64,000 nucleotides of DNA from Lunularia cruciata (lineage: Eukaryota; Streptophyta; Marchantiopsida; Lunulariales; Lunulariaceae), in the NCBI GenBank assembly GCA_948567375.1, contig OX419755.1, positions 20,724,517 through 20,788,516 of the forward strand. The letters are read 5' to 3'. The translations under genes were made by a program, and so were the position numbers. Position 1 is the stretch's first letter; each line of letters starts with the position of its first letter. Of this stretch, positions 11,618-22,289 are shown piece by piece. Below the pieces are notes generated by a model. That model was not told the origin of the DNA, made no database searches, and was given only the letters and a program-made list of their open reading frames with translations.

Positions 11618-11844
11618 TGTTAGACTTATAATGGGACATGTTAATTATTATTCATTTGAGAGCACTGTTTATGATCATTATTCACATGAGTTACATGTAA
11701 ACATATTAGAGTATTGTTCCACATTAGTTACATGTGGAATATATTAGCACACACTTTCAGGTATTTTGAGTTTGATATATGCATGTATATAATCACAATC
11801 TTCAAAGTTCTTCTATTTCATACTACTCATTTCATTTTCTCGCT
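11618..11844 (+). repeat. 3' LTR of copia-1 with polypurine tract
   Basis: The LTR begins TGTTAGACTTATAATGGG immediately after the polypurine tract aaaaaaggg (11609-11617). It aligns with the 5' LTR but differs by many substitutions and several short indels, so the insertion is not recent. Confidence 0.85.
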
Positions 11845-12317
11845 GACGCAAAGACTAACTCAGAATCATCCAAGTGTAACCTTGGGGGAAGCAAGTCCGT
11901 ATTGTAAAACAGAACTGTCGACAATACGACAAATACAGTGAGATCACTTCGGACACGTTGATCGATAGAAGATAAAAACATAACAATTCTGCTACTAGAG
12001 AAGGGCGGACATCGAAGAAAGCGGAGGAGCGAATCGCACACAATCAAAGTTCTTTTCCTATTGTCGCGTTCCAAGCGCTAATATGAAGGTCCAGGACGAC
12101 ATTCCAGCCCATAACACGGCACCTCAAGAGAGAAGTTACGATGCTTTCCACATTCGGACCAGCTCCAGCCACGTCGTCTACACCTCCAGCTAACACTGCC
12201 AATAAACCTGACTCGTTTAAGAGCTTGTGGATCATTGTCCCTGCTCTCATTTCTAAGACCTCGTTCGAGACGAAACTAGATTCTAAGTCGATCGGAAACG
12301 CATAAAAATAAAGGAAA
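11845..12317. other. 5' flank of the DsbA-like gene
   Basis: No gene is supported here. A minus-strand open frame at 12044-12415 overlaps the first exon of the DsbA-like gene and has no recognised domain. The stretch should contain the promoter and 5' UTR. The copia-1 insertion lies only about 470 bp upstream of the start codon. Confidence 0.5.
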
Positions 12318-13938
12318 ATGGAGTTCAACGTTGCAGCGCGAGGAGGGTTCTTCTTGTGTTGGTTGCTGTGCTTAGGATGTGTTACCACGATTGGTGGAAT
12401 TCCAATCCCTGCCACTTATGATGGTTTTTCTTTACCACTTCATTCCACGAACGGGCCGGTTGTGATAGAAGCGTTTATTGATCCTATTTGCATTGACTGC
12501 AAAACATCTTGGCCAACCATTACCAAAGTTGTCGAAAAGTATGGACCTGCTGTTTCGCTCGTCGTCCACCCTTTCCCTGTGCCGTGAGTCTTCAACTCTT
12601 GCCCGATTTACACAGCTGATGTGAATTCGAGATTCATCATCTCTGTGACGTGTTATAACGAGTTCGGTATCCCTTGCTCGAAGTTTACAGTTGATATGAA
12701 CTTGAGATTGCTTGTCGCGTGTTGTAACAGGTACTCCATCTAACTCATTCTGTCTACTGCACAGATTCCACCACAATGCTTTTTTCTCAGCGAGGGCCTT
12801 GCACATAGCCGCCAGCTTGAACGCGTCTTCCATTTTTCCTCTGCTGGACCTCATCTTCAAAAAGCAGGTGTGCTCGTGTTTAGTTGCAGCGATCAAATTG
12901 GATTCCTTGAACTGGAATTGATAAATACTGATGCGAGGTTTTCGATCAGGATTCGTTTCTTAACGGCGCTACCGATGACGAAACTCCAGCGAGTGTGGTT
13001 TCGCGTTTCGTGGAGCTAGCAGCAGAAATAGGCTTGCCCGCTAACAAGTTCAAAGCCGGTTTCACTGATTCGAGCACTGATCAATCTGCTCGAATTTCCT
13101 TCAAAGTAATATCCTTCCCCCTCTCCGATGTCGTCTTGTGCTTCTGTCTCGCTTGGTACTTGAGTGAGGAGTAGGGAAGTGATGTGTAATCACGTACCTT
13201 TGTTTCCCTGATGAGTACTCGTGGAAAGATTCCTCACTAGTTTCGATCTCCTCCACTAAAATTGAAAATAAACTGGAGTTCATCCTCGACGAATGGAATT
13301 CTGCTGTTTTAACGTTCTTAGCAGATTCGTTTGCATTGTTGTCTGTCCTCCGTGTTCTAACAAAGTAATTTCATGCAATCGTATTCATGTACTTCCAACT
13401 TCCTGTCCAAAGATTACACGCAGGTCTCGATCTTCCTTAGAAAAGTTGACATGGAACAAATTTCTCCCACTTTAACGTTCCCCGGTAGACTCGTGTTGTA
13501 TCTGCTCTCTCTTCTATGCTTTATAACAAAAGACAGAATGATTCAGTCCCTCTGTTCCCTTTACATGAAATATTTCATCTACATTCTCCTCTCTTAGCAA
13601 AATTATCCGAGAGTGACTAAAGTTTCTAAATTTTCTTCAATAGACTGCCGTTCCTCAGAATGTAAGCCATTAGTGCTTAAAGTTTCCGAAAAGATGATTC
13701 CCGGTATGGTTTGCCATGACCGAACCATCTCTCTAATTAAGAGAATTTGACATGCGCTGTGCAGTATGGATGCTCCCGGTATGTAACTTCGACCCCCAGC
13801 TTTCTTGTCAATGGGATTTACTTAGCAGCAGACGAAACATGGAGCTTGGAGCAGTGGGCTAATGTGTTGGATCCATTGATACACACCGGATGCGGAAATA
13901 AAATGGTGGATCAAGGCATACGTAGAGATGATTGTTAA
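12318..13938 (+). CDS. DsbA-like thioredoxin-fold protein, secreted
   Basis: Four exons splice in phase: 12318-12583, 12765-12867, 12950-13105, 13765-13938, total 699 nt (232 residues). Residues 1-27 form a signal peptide with a strongly hydrophobic core. The CxxC redox motif is CIDC at residues 58-61 in the context DPICIDCKTSWP, typical of plant DsbA-like thioredoxin-superfamily proteins. The cis-proline loop TSTPSFLVNG is in the last exon, as the fold requires. The middle part is the helical insert, including the FHHNAFFSARALHIA segment. It likely acts on disulfides in the secretory pathway or cell wall, but no substrate is known to me. The start ATG is followed at once by the signal peptide, which supports it. 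Intron 3 (659 bp) is the longest. Confidence 0.88.
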
Positions 13939-14652
13939 GTGGAGGATTTGAAACCTACAGCATTGTAGTGATGGATGAGACGTATGGATGGTTCAACAAT
14001 CAGTAGGAAAGGGATTCGGAGCTTTGTGGAAACAGAGGGCATGAACTTGCTCGATCTTCCTTAGAAAAGTGTGTGGTGCACCAACTACAAATTGTTCTTT
14101 ACTCTGTTGTTTTACCAAAATGAGAGTACATAATATTCTTTGTTATATATGTATCTAAATCTATAATAGAATAGATTTCTGGAGTGGTCCTTTAGCGGCA
14201 TCTCTTTGGGTTTTTTCGTCCTTAGCTGCACCCGATTTCACGGTTCAGGTGTTAGGTCATCCTTAGGGTTCACGGTTCAGGTGTTATGGCAGACTGATGG
14301 ACGAATTCTAATTTTTGCAGATGGTTTAGAGACAACCAATCGTGTTATCCTTAGACTAGTATATTGGGAAATGAGAATAGAAACCGTTCTTCGAACGAGG
14401 AATCATGATCCCATCAAAGGAGCTTATGTGCATATAAAGTGTATGTATAATGTCAAGGAAATGATCGAATTAACAAAAAATAATTGTGAGGCACATGCGG
14501 GAGGGAGATGAAATATAATGTACAGAACGAAATTAAATAAAAGCAACGACATTAGAATTCGATCCGAAGCTAAAAGACCTGCAGAGAAACAGTTGATCAG
14601 TATGTGTAAACGAACTAGTAAACAACGTGTATTCGGTATCAGTTATGCAGCA

Positions 14653-14764
14653 GAATTCTAGAAACATAACCTATTGTGCAATTGATCAGTTATAAGCCAC
14701 GAGTGAACGAATTCTAGATGCATAATCCATTGGGAAATTGACCAGATATAAGCAATGCTTGAAC
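14653..14764. repeat. 56-bp tandem duplication, diverged
   Basis: Copies 14653-14708 and 14709-14764 both start gaattctaga, contain a cataa-ccatt-like core and end in gaac. About one base in four or five differs. Confidence 0.75.
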
Positions 14765-14797
14765 GAAGAGAACAATTTGGAGTCGGGCAAGAACTCC

Positions 14798-15085
14798 GGA
14801 GATCAAAGTCAAGTATGAATCATGAAGCAAACGAAGAGCGAGTGAAAAATAGTAGTGAAAAGTAGTAGGGAGGGAATTAGTTGAGGATAGGAGGAGTGGA
14901 GTAATGCGGGAGCGAAGTTTATTCTGAGAAGGATCAAAGTGTTTTTTGGAGATCAAAGTCATGAATGAACCATGAAGCAAAGAGCAAGTGAAGAAAAATA
15001 AGGAGGGAATTAGTCGAGGATGGGAGGAGTAGAGTAATGCGATAGCGGCGTGGATGGTGTTTATTTTGAGACGGATCAAAGCTTA
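14798..15085. repeat. About 150-bp tandem duplication, diverged
   Basis: Copies 14798-14947 and 14948-15085 share ggagatcaaagtca, atgaagcaaa, ggagggaattag and ggaggagt-agagtaatgcg blocks in the same order, then a tttatt-tgag-ggatcaaag end. The two copies differ by substitutions and short indels. Confidence 0.8.
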
Positions 15086-15300
15086 ACAATGTAATGCAAC
15101 TGAATATTAGGGGACGAGAGCAAAGTGAAAGAGTACCCGGAGAGAGTAGGTTGCAGCAAGTGCCATGGACATGTTTAGTGTTTTGAAACACTAAACAACT
15201 AAAGGAAGCATAAGGAGACCATAGTAAGCTTCCGCAAAAGCACATAGGACTTCATCTATGTCTCACGCAGCGTTGACAAAACTGAACAAGTGTTAATACC

Positions 15301-16939
15301 CTTCATATCCAGTTTCTGCTTGAAAACTCATGAGTGCCAAGACAAATATAGACTAATATATATCTCTTATATGATCTCTTGTCATTTGTCATTTGACTAA
15401 TGACCAGGTGGTTTATATTCTCCACCATCTCCGTAAACTATTGGATATAAGATCTATTATGGGGCGGACATAACAAACCTAGATGTAGTTTGCCATCACA
15501 ATCGGAAAGGCTGGCGTGTGACAAGCTCGGCGCGTGATTGATTAGTTGATTAACATCGTTTAAGGAATGCGTGCTCAGATTGCGGGTTTCATGTCCTTCA
15601 AGTGACAATGCTTACCAAGAAGGCTTTCTTTACACGATTCCATTAAGTGCAAAGTTAGGGGAGTTTCTGAAGATGATCAAAAATAAAGTTGTAGCATATG
15701 ACAGTGAGAAACCTCTAGATATTATCAGAGATTTGGTGACAGTGCTCTATTGAGTTCTCTACACGATAGGGACACATTGGAATCAACCAAATCCACTCTG
15801 AAATTTTTACACTAAATTGGCAGTATCCATCAAACTCCCCCCTTATGGACCATGCATGAGATAAACCCTTCGTAAATCTCACCTGAAACAAGACTGAAGA
15901 ATTCATCAATGTACTATAGTGACCCTAAACCAAAATCCTCTAACAGCTTGATAGTGCTTATGTTATTGCAAAGAAGATGAATTTACAACTGAGTCCAAGT
16001 CCGCCTTGGCCACTTATATGTAACTTTAGCTTCTCCAATAGTGATTTGGTGGGTTTTGTCTAAGCTCTTTTATCATATGCATTAAATTTTATTATTGTTG
16101 TGCTTGGATGGTCAATATGTGAACGATCTTGACACAATAGGTTGTTACTTGCTCTAAGTTAGAAGTCTTACTACCAAAGTAGACTAATAGTCCTTGTTGC
16201 TTATCTTATATCAAGATGAAAGTTTCCTCAATATGAGTTTAGAAAGTCTTTATAACTGAAGATTATTGCTCCATTAAAATGAATTCCAGATTTTAATACG
16301 GGGCTTAGATAAATATAATATGTGCAAGGTTATGTCTTCATGAACTTGTTTTGGATCTGCACCACAAGTTCCAAAACTAGATAGGTGTCTTTAAAAGTTC
16401 AAGGGTATAAATAGTATAAATGTTGTTAGTCAGTGTGATTTTTGACAATTCTTGATCGACAATTCAAGAGTGAATAAATCCTGTGCATCCAGAGACATAG
16501 GCAAATGTTGGCCACACCGCATAAAATTTGGTGTAATTTTTATGCATATTTTTCTTGACCAAATTGATGAATGTTTTTTGCTACATCACATAGCCAGATT
16601 TGGATTTCCATTGTTCTCTCAGATTCCTAATTGCAAATTTCCTCCCAATACATCCAATAAAAACTACTTGGAGCTATGGATAGTAAAAAATTACAACAAA
16701 ATAGTGGTTGCTTCTATTGTCACAAATAGGAAATTTCATTGCCAAATGTCCAACTAATAATGTACAACCTTGACCCAATGTCCAAATGGAGTTCTTGGAA
16801 CATAAGGATTAGAGAAACAAAGAATCTCAATAGTAGATATCAAATCACTTATTGGGAATTTTATTTGTTCCAAGGAGATTGAAGGCTCAACCTATGCAAG
16901 TTTGATACATTGGAAAGTTATGATATATGATAGTTTATA
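15301..16939. other. AT-rich stretch, decayed repeats, no gene
   Basis: Composition falls to clearly AT-rich here. I recognise only a dispersed repeat at 16365-16595. Open frames are short and without domains. Confidence 0.4.
16365..16595 (+). repeat. Dispersed repeat shared with 56210-56455
   Basis: Blocks ccaaaactagata-gtgtct, gacaattcttgatc, gttcaagagtgaata, gacataggcaaa-tgttggcc and cttgaccaaattgatgaatg occur in the same order in both places. It contains ggtataaata, so it may be the promoter end of a further LTR family. Confidence 0.7.
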
Positions 16940-17721
16940 TAGGATTCTGATTGATTATGGGAGTTTTTGAGAATTGCATGTCTATACAATTAGCAACGGA
17001 ATTATGTATTCATAGCAAGCTAATATTTGGTAGTAGATTGATGATGGTAGATGGAAGAAAAGATTTTCCATTCCATACTTTAGATCCTCTTATATTCAAG
17101 ATTGGGAATGAGTACTCAAAGTTTATGAGGTTTGTAGTAGCTCTAATACACTACAATGTCATTTTAGGTATGTTTTAGCTTGAATGTCATAATGTTCAAT
17201 TTTATTGGACCCAATGACAAATTCAAGTACAACATCAAGGTAAAAATTATATATTAGATTTTTTTGCACCTCTTAATAAGACACCTGAGAATAGTCAGTC
17301 CCAAGATGGAAAGTTTGTGAGTATATCAACTATAGAGTAAGCTTTGGAAAAAGATATCATTATTTTTGCTATGTGGATCAAGCCAATTGTGCAAGCAAAA
17401 TTTGATGAGGATAAGCAACCTCAATAAGCAATGATCTATTAGATAGTGCAAGAGTTTTCAGATGTATTTCCAAATGATCTTCAAAAAGAATTACCTTGTG
17501 ATTGAAGTTTGCACTCCAAAATCAAGTTATTGTCAAATAGTACTCTTGTGAGTAGACCAATCTATAGGCTCTTACCAAAAGAGTTAGAAGAGCTTCAAAC
17601 AACATTGACCAAGTTGTTGTAGAAGGATTTCATATGACATAGTACATCTACTTGGGAAGCACCAGTACACCTTGTACCAAAGAAGGATGGATTACTTCAA
17701 TTATGTATTGACTATCATGGT
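16940..17721 (+). pseudogene. Ty3/gypsy protease-RT remnant (fragment IV)
   Basis: Several frames give recognisable gypsy pieces: ALIHYNVILGM (the end of the aspartic protease region), then EFSDVFP and SRPIYRL, KELEEL and APVHLVPKKDG, the start of the reverse transcriptase. The remnant stops at LCIDYHG where the LTR of element III begins, so element III seems to have inserted into its RT. Stops are frequent. Confidence 0.7.
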
Positions 17722-17767
17722 TGTAACCATATGGAGTTTACCAATGAGTTATTCAAGGTTAATGAAG

Positions 17768-18538
17768 TGTAATACAAATAGCTAGATAGATGATCTAGAG
17801 ATGAAATTTGGTTTGGTGATATCTAGAAAGATGTTATACATGATAGACTAAGTAGATAAGCTAGAGGCATCACCAAAACATTACTTCTACTAATAGGCCA
17901 GAAATTGAAACATGCTTGGAAACTTTAGAATCAATAGCTAGACATATGATCTAGAGGTGAAACTTGGGGTGGTGACATCTGGAAGGATGTTACACATGAT
18001 GGAGAATTTAGATCAAATAGAGGTATCACCAAAAGAGCACTTCTACAAATAGAGTAGAAGCCAAAATATGCCTAAACTTTAGAGGCAATTTCAAAGAGAT
18101 GAATTAAACGGATGAATTAGGCCTCAAAAAATGTGTAGATTCCCCCCCTCCCCTCCCCCCAATAGAGGAAAGTATGGCCTTCCCTCCCCCTAGTTTGTCT
18201 CATTGAGAGCTTTCCAATGGTACCTCACCCATGTGAGTCTCAGATTCTTACATGAAGATTCCCTAAAAGATTTCCTTTGGTAAAAGCATGTTTGACCAAC
18301 CAAATAGGACCAAGACCGACTTGTCACTTATACAAGAAAGTCATCTAAGGGTGGAGCTTTCTGACAGGTCACCTATCCATGTACCTAATCCTATGGTGGA
18401 TCTTCCTTGGAGGAGATCCTCCTTGGCTATATAATAAAGAGAAGGTGCTCTTTTAGAGCATCAAAGGATTGAGTATGAAAATTGTGTTTTCTCTCTTGTA
18501 TCTCTCTTGAAGATTTTTCTTGTCCTTGGAGTATTACA
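17768..18538 (+). repeat. Solo LTR, second LTR family (LTR-1), with TSD
   Basis: The sequence starts TGTAATAC and ends GTATTACA and is bounded by the 5-bp direct repeat TGAAG (17763-17767 and 18539-18543). A probable TATA box ctatataataaa lies near 18426-18438. No internal region is present, so it is a solo LTR left by recombination. It contains a tandem duplication of about 156 bp near its start (17777 and 17933 onward) and a C-rich run near 18140-18165. It sits inside the LTR of element III. Confidence 0.88.
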
Positions 18539-18774
18539 TGAAGTAGAAAATAGGCCAAATTAGCCTAGAATATTCAAGAAATATCTAAGAATCTACATGG
18601 CACCTTCTAAGTATAGGGTAACTTGCATATCGAGTGGTGCCTTCTAGGAAGAAGCTTCTTGAGAAGCTTACCATCTAGCTTAGCTTGCACCCAAAGTAGG
18701 TAGCTTTTAGAAAAAAGCTTCTTGGGAGGCTTCCAACTAGTTTAGTTTGCATGCCAAGTAGGTAGATCTAGAAG

Positions 18775-18787
18775 GAAGCTTCTTGAA
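18775..18787 (+). promoter_or_regulatory. Three-block heat-shock element in element III LTR
   Basis: GAAgcTTCttGAA is a perfect nGAAnnTTCnnGAAn site upstream of the probable transcription start of the LTR. A second site at 18651-18663 has one mismatch. Confidence 0.55.
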
Positions 18788-19266
18788 AAGCTTCTTGGTT
18801 AACTTGGCTTGCACTCCAAGAAGAAAGCTTTAGGAAGCTTCTCAAGAACCTTGTATGCTCCTTAGAAATACCAAATCCCAAGCTCATGTTAGGCATTTGG
18901 AGTGTCACTCATTCAAGTATCTCAATGTGATCTTCCATTATGATCTTCCATTCTCCTATTTGTCTCCTTGGTCTCAATCTTTTACTTTGGTATTAGAGTC
19001 GGAATGGAATTTCTGGAATTTATGGACCACCAAATCTATTTCTGTCAAACCATTAGGATTTCTGTGGCCATGTACTACCCAAGCATCATTTCACTCAGTT
19101 CATCATCTCACATTTTAGGCAAATTTTTTTTTAATATGATCACCTTGTTTGATGAACCCTTGGTACTTCTAATTGTAACTTATGGAGAACAATGGACATG
19201 TTGCATTTACTTGTTAACTTAGACAACTATAGGCAGTTTGATAGAGTAGTAGTCATGGCGGCAATG

Positions 19267-19494
19267 TGTAATACCAATAGTTTGACATATCATCTAAAGG
19301 TGAAAATTGACTTGGTAACATCTAGAAGGATGTTTTGTATGACAAGCTAGGTAGATCAAATAGAGATGTCACCAAAAGAGCACTTCTACTAATAGAGTAG
19401 AAGCCAAAAATAGATTGAAAACTTTAGAGCTAATTTTGGAAGCCTAAACGGATGAATTAGGCCTTGAAAATGAAAAAAATTTCCCCCCCTTAGG
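19267..19494 (+). repeat. Truncated LTR-1 copy at a rearrangement junction
   Basis: It starts TGTAATACC like the solo LTRs but ends in the C-run near 19490, after which the antisense integrase of element I begins. It has only one copy of the unit that is duplicated in the two full solo LTRs. On its left is the gag of element III in plus orientation. Confidence 0.75.
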
Positions 19495-20560
19495 AACAAA
19501 CAGGGCAAGTTAGTAGAGGAGAGCATGAACTTATCACCAACTTGAAAGGTAAGATCACAATGATGGTGGTCTGCATATTGTTTCTGCCAATTTTGAGCAA
19601 CAAGGAGATGAGATTTGGCTTGTTGGAGGGATTGGCATATGTTGGTCAAGAAGGTGGAAGTATGAGGGACATGAGATGGAGGAGGAGCTAAAAGAGATTC
19701 TAGAACAAGTGGATCTTGTCCAAAATTGAGGAAGAAAGGAGAGAATCTGGTACTTGCTTGTTTGGAATTATTATATGTAAACTCCTTAGTTGCAAGATAT
19801 TCATTCCAATTGGTATTGTAAACATTGACAAAGGCACAAAGCATATCCTCCAAGGTGCAATTTGCACGTTTAGTTTGTCCATCAATTTGAGGATGACAGG
19901 CCGTGGACAAAGCAAGTTTGGTGCCAAGTATCCAAAAGAGTGCTTGGCAAAATTTTCCAATATATCAAGGATCACGATCAATGATGAGTACACAAGGCAT
20001 CCCATGATGCTTGAAGACAATATTGAAGTAGATCTATGCCAATGTTGGAGCATCCATAGTATCAAAAGTTGGTGCTAAATGGATTTGCTTGCTAAGCTTA
20101 TCCCAAAACACCATGATCATTGTGTGACCTTGCTTTGTCTTGGATAAGGATGTAATGAGATCCAAGCTCATGTATTCCCATTGAGCAAATAGAATGGGGA
20201 GTGGTTGAAGGAGTCTACTTGGTTTCTGGTTGTTAGCCTTGTTACTTTAGCAACTCTCACACGATCAAATTAACTCTCAAACATCTTGTGTCATGTTGGT
20301 TCACCACCATTGGCATTGGAGGGTACCCAAGGTCTTGTCCACATCTATGTGACCAGCAATTGGTAAGTCATGGGCTTCTTGGAGGCATACAAGTCAATGA
20401 TCACCCTTGGTTGGAACATATATGTGATCCTCATGGAATAAAAGGCCTTCCTTGAAGGAGAAGGTGTTGTTCTCCTTGTTGCATGTTGCAAGATGACCTT
20501 GTACCGTCTGAAAGAAGAGATCTTGTTATAGAGTTGTCCTAAACTCAATTTGGACTTTGG
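19495..20560 (-). pseudogene. Element I integrase, 3'-truncated
   Basis: Minus-strand motifs include CHPQIDGQTKRANCTLEDM (integrase core region), KEFTYNNSKQAS and LLVAQNWQKQYAD followed by the GDK strand of the C-terminal domain, where the sequence ends at the junction. The linker to the zinc-binding domain is seen near 20345-20548. Frameshifts occur within the core near 19890. Confidence 0.75.
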
Positions 20561-21960
20561 AGTTGACTGATACAGTTGTAATTGTTGCCGTGATTAGAGA
20601 AAGAGCCTTCAAATACAAATCATCATGATAGGGCACCAAGGATGATATGAAACCAACCATGTTTGTACTCAAGTGTGATGTCAAACAATTGGAGTTGCTC
20701 CTCCCATTGATGATGTCAACTCTTCATGTATTTAAAATGTAAGGTCTAAAACAAGGGTTTGTGATTGATTTGCATGATCACTTATTTTCCCAAGAGATAA
20801 TGCCCTCATACCTTGGTGGCATATACCATTGCTAGTTGTTCCCAATCTCATGTAGAGTAATTCCTTTCTATAGAGGCAATGAGATGTAACCCATTTGGGA
20901 ATTCCTATTGCAACATAGCTCCAATCGCAAAGTTAGAAGCACTAAAGTCAACCACAATTATTGAGGATCATATGGTTGAAGAATGGGTCTTGAAGACACC
21001 ATATGCTTTAGCTTCTAGAATGCTTCTGGAATGCTTCTTCATGCTTGGTGGTCCATTGAAAGCTTGAGTATTTTTCCCCAAGAGGTCGATCAATGGTGTT
21101 ACCACGTGTGCATAATAATGGATGAACCATCAGTAAAAAATTGTCAATCCATGAAATGCTCACACCTCTATTGCATCCTTTGGAGTATGCTAATCAATAA
21201 TAGCCTTGATTTTCTCTTCTTCCATCTTGATCTATTCTGATGAGATCTTGTGATCTAAAAAGATATCTTCCTTCTGGCAAAAGGCACACTTTGGCTTCTT
21301 GCAATAAAACTTTTATTGATGTAGTTGCCTAAGGACTTCTTGCACATGATTTGCGTGTTTTGCATCCATCTTGCTATAGATTAAAATGTCATCCAAGAAC
21401 ACCACCATGTACCGATCTAATATTCCATCCAACACCCAATGCATTTGATCCATGAAGACTATTGGAGCATTAGTGAGCCCAAATAGTAGAACTCTCTATT
21501 CAAAATGCTTCTCTATCAATGGGGATTTACCAATAACCACTATGAAGATCCAAATTGGAGAAGTATTGTGCTCCACTCAATTGATCAAGCAAGTCATCAA
21601 TTTGATGCAAGGGATATGTATTCTTCATTGTTTGTTTATTGAGTCCATGATAATCAATATAGAAATAAATTCCTCTATCCTTCTATGGAATGAATAGTAC
21701 TGGTGCTCTCCAAGGAAATGTACTATGTCATATGAAATTCTTCTCCAACAAGTCTATAAGTGTTGTTTGCAACTCCTTCAACTCTCTTGGTAAGAGTTGA
21801 TAGATTGGTCTACTCACTAGAGTACTCCTTGGCAATAACTCAATCTTGAAGGGCATACCACAATCAGAGGGTAATACCTTTGACAGATCATCTAGAAATA
21901 CATCCGTAAACTCTTGAACTATTCAATCAATCATTGCTTTGATGAGGCTCTTGACCCTCC
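20561..21960 (-). pseudogene. Element I reverse transcriptase and RNase H, degenerate
   Basis: Translated pieces on the minus strand match the same family in element II, including the RT C-terminal region near 21150-21280 and the palm region near 21370-21480. Stops are frequent in every frame. I recognise it mainly by its alignment with element II. Confidence 0.6.
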
Positions 21961-22289
21961 TTAGATTCTCCTTGTACAATTGGCTTGATCTACACTGCAA
22001 AAATAAACTTATTGTCCTCCAAAGCTTGCTCTATAGCTACTTCATTGTCAAACTTCCCATCTAGGGACTTTATCTTCCTTCAAAGCTTGCCCTATGATTG
22101 TTTTCCCGACAAACTTCCCATCTTGGGATTTATCTTCCTTCAAAGCTTACTCTATGGCTATTTTCTTAATAAACTTCCCATCTTAGGACTTATCTTCCTT
22201 CAAAGCTTCCTCTATGGCTACTTTCTTGACAAACTTCTCATCTTGGGACTGGTTTTTCTTAGGCGTTTTACTCAAAGGTGCCATACAAA

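Larger units (their letters stand above)
6533..11844 (+). mobile_element. Ty1/copia LTR retrotransposon, full length but degenerate (copia-1)
   Basis: The element has two LTRs (6533-6771 and 11618-11844), an initiator tRNA-Met primer site (6772-6783), a polypurine tract (about 11609-11617), and gag, protease, integrase, reverse transcriptase and RNase H in copia order. Integrase preceding reverse transcriptase defines the superfamily. Frameshifts and stop codons interrupt every domain group, so it cannot be autonomous. The 5' LTR starts TATTAG where the 3' LTR has TGTTAG, a mutated terminal dinucleotide. I could not see a clear target-site duplication. Confidence 0.9.
13939..15300. other. Intergenic stretch with short tandem duplications
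   Basis: No gene is supported. An open frame at 14206-14511 lacks any family signature and includes a short direct repeat ttcacggttcaggtgtta. Two tandem duplications are present at 14653-14764 and 14798-15085. A 21-bp sequence at 13426-13446 (intron 3 of the DsbA-like gene) recurs at 14050-14070 in its 3' flank. Confidence 0.5.
17722..19266 (+). mobile_element. Ty3/gypsy element III: 5' LTR, primer site and start of gag only
   Basis: The LTR begins TGTAACCATATGGAG at 17722, is interrupted by a solo LTR (17768-18538), and resumes to about 18986. A primer site TGGTATTAGAG follows at 18988, a mutated initiator tRNA-Met site. The start of gag (MEFLEFMDHQI-like, then NMITLFDEPLVLLIVTYGE) is readable to about 19220. 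The rest of the element is missing at the junction at 19267. The LTR matches those of elements I and II, so it is the same chromovirus family in opposite orientation. Confidence 0.8.

Noticed and set aside
12044..12415. Minus-strand open frame of 123 codons upstream of the DsbA-like gene
   Set aside because: It overlaps the signal-peptide exon antisense and has no family signature.
13426..14070. 21-bp direct repeat in intron 3 and 3' flank of the DsbA-like gene
   Set aside because: Short and isolated; without a duplicated flank it may be chance or a small templated insertion.
14206..14511. Open frame of 101 codons between the DsbA-like gene and the retroelement cluster
   Set aside because: No homology recognised, contains a short internal direct repeat and lacks splice or start support.
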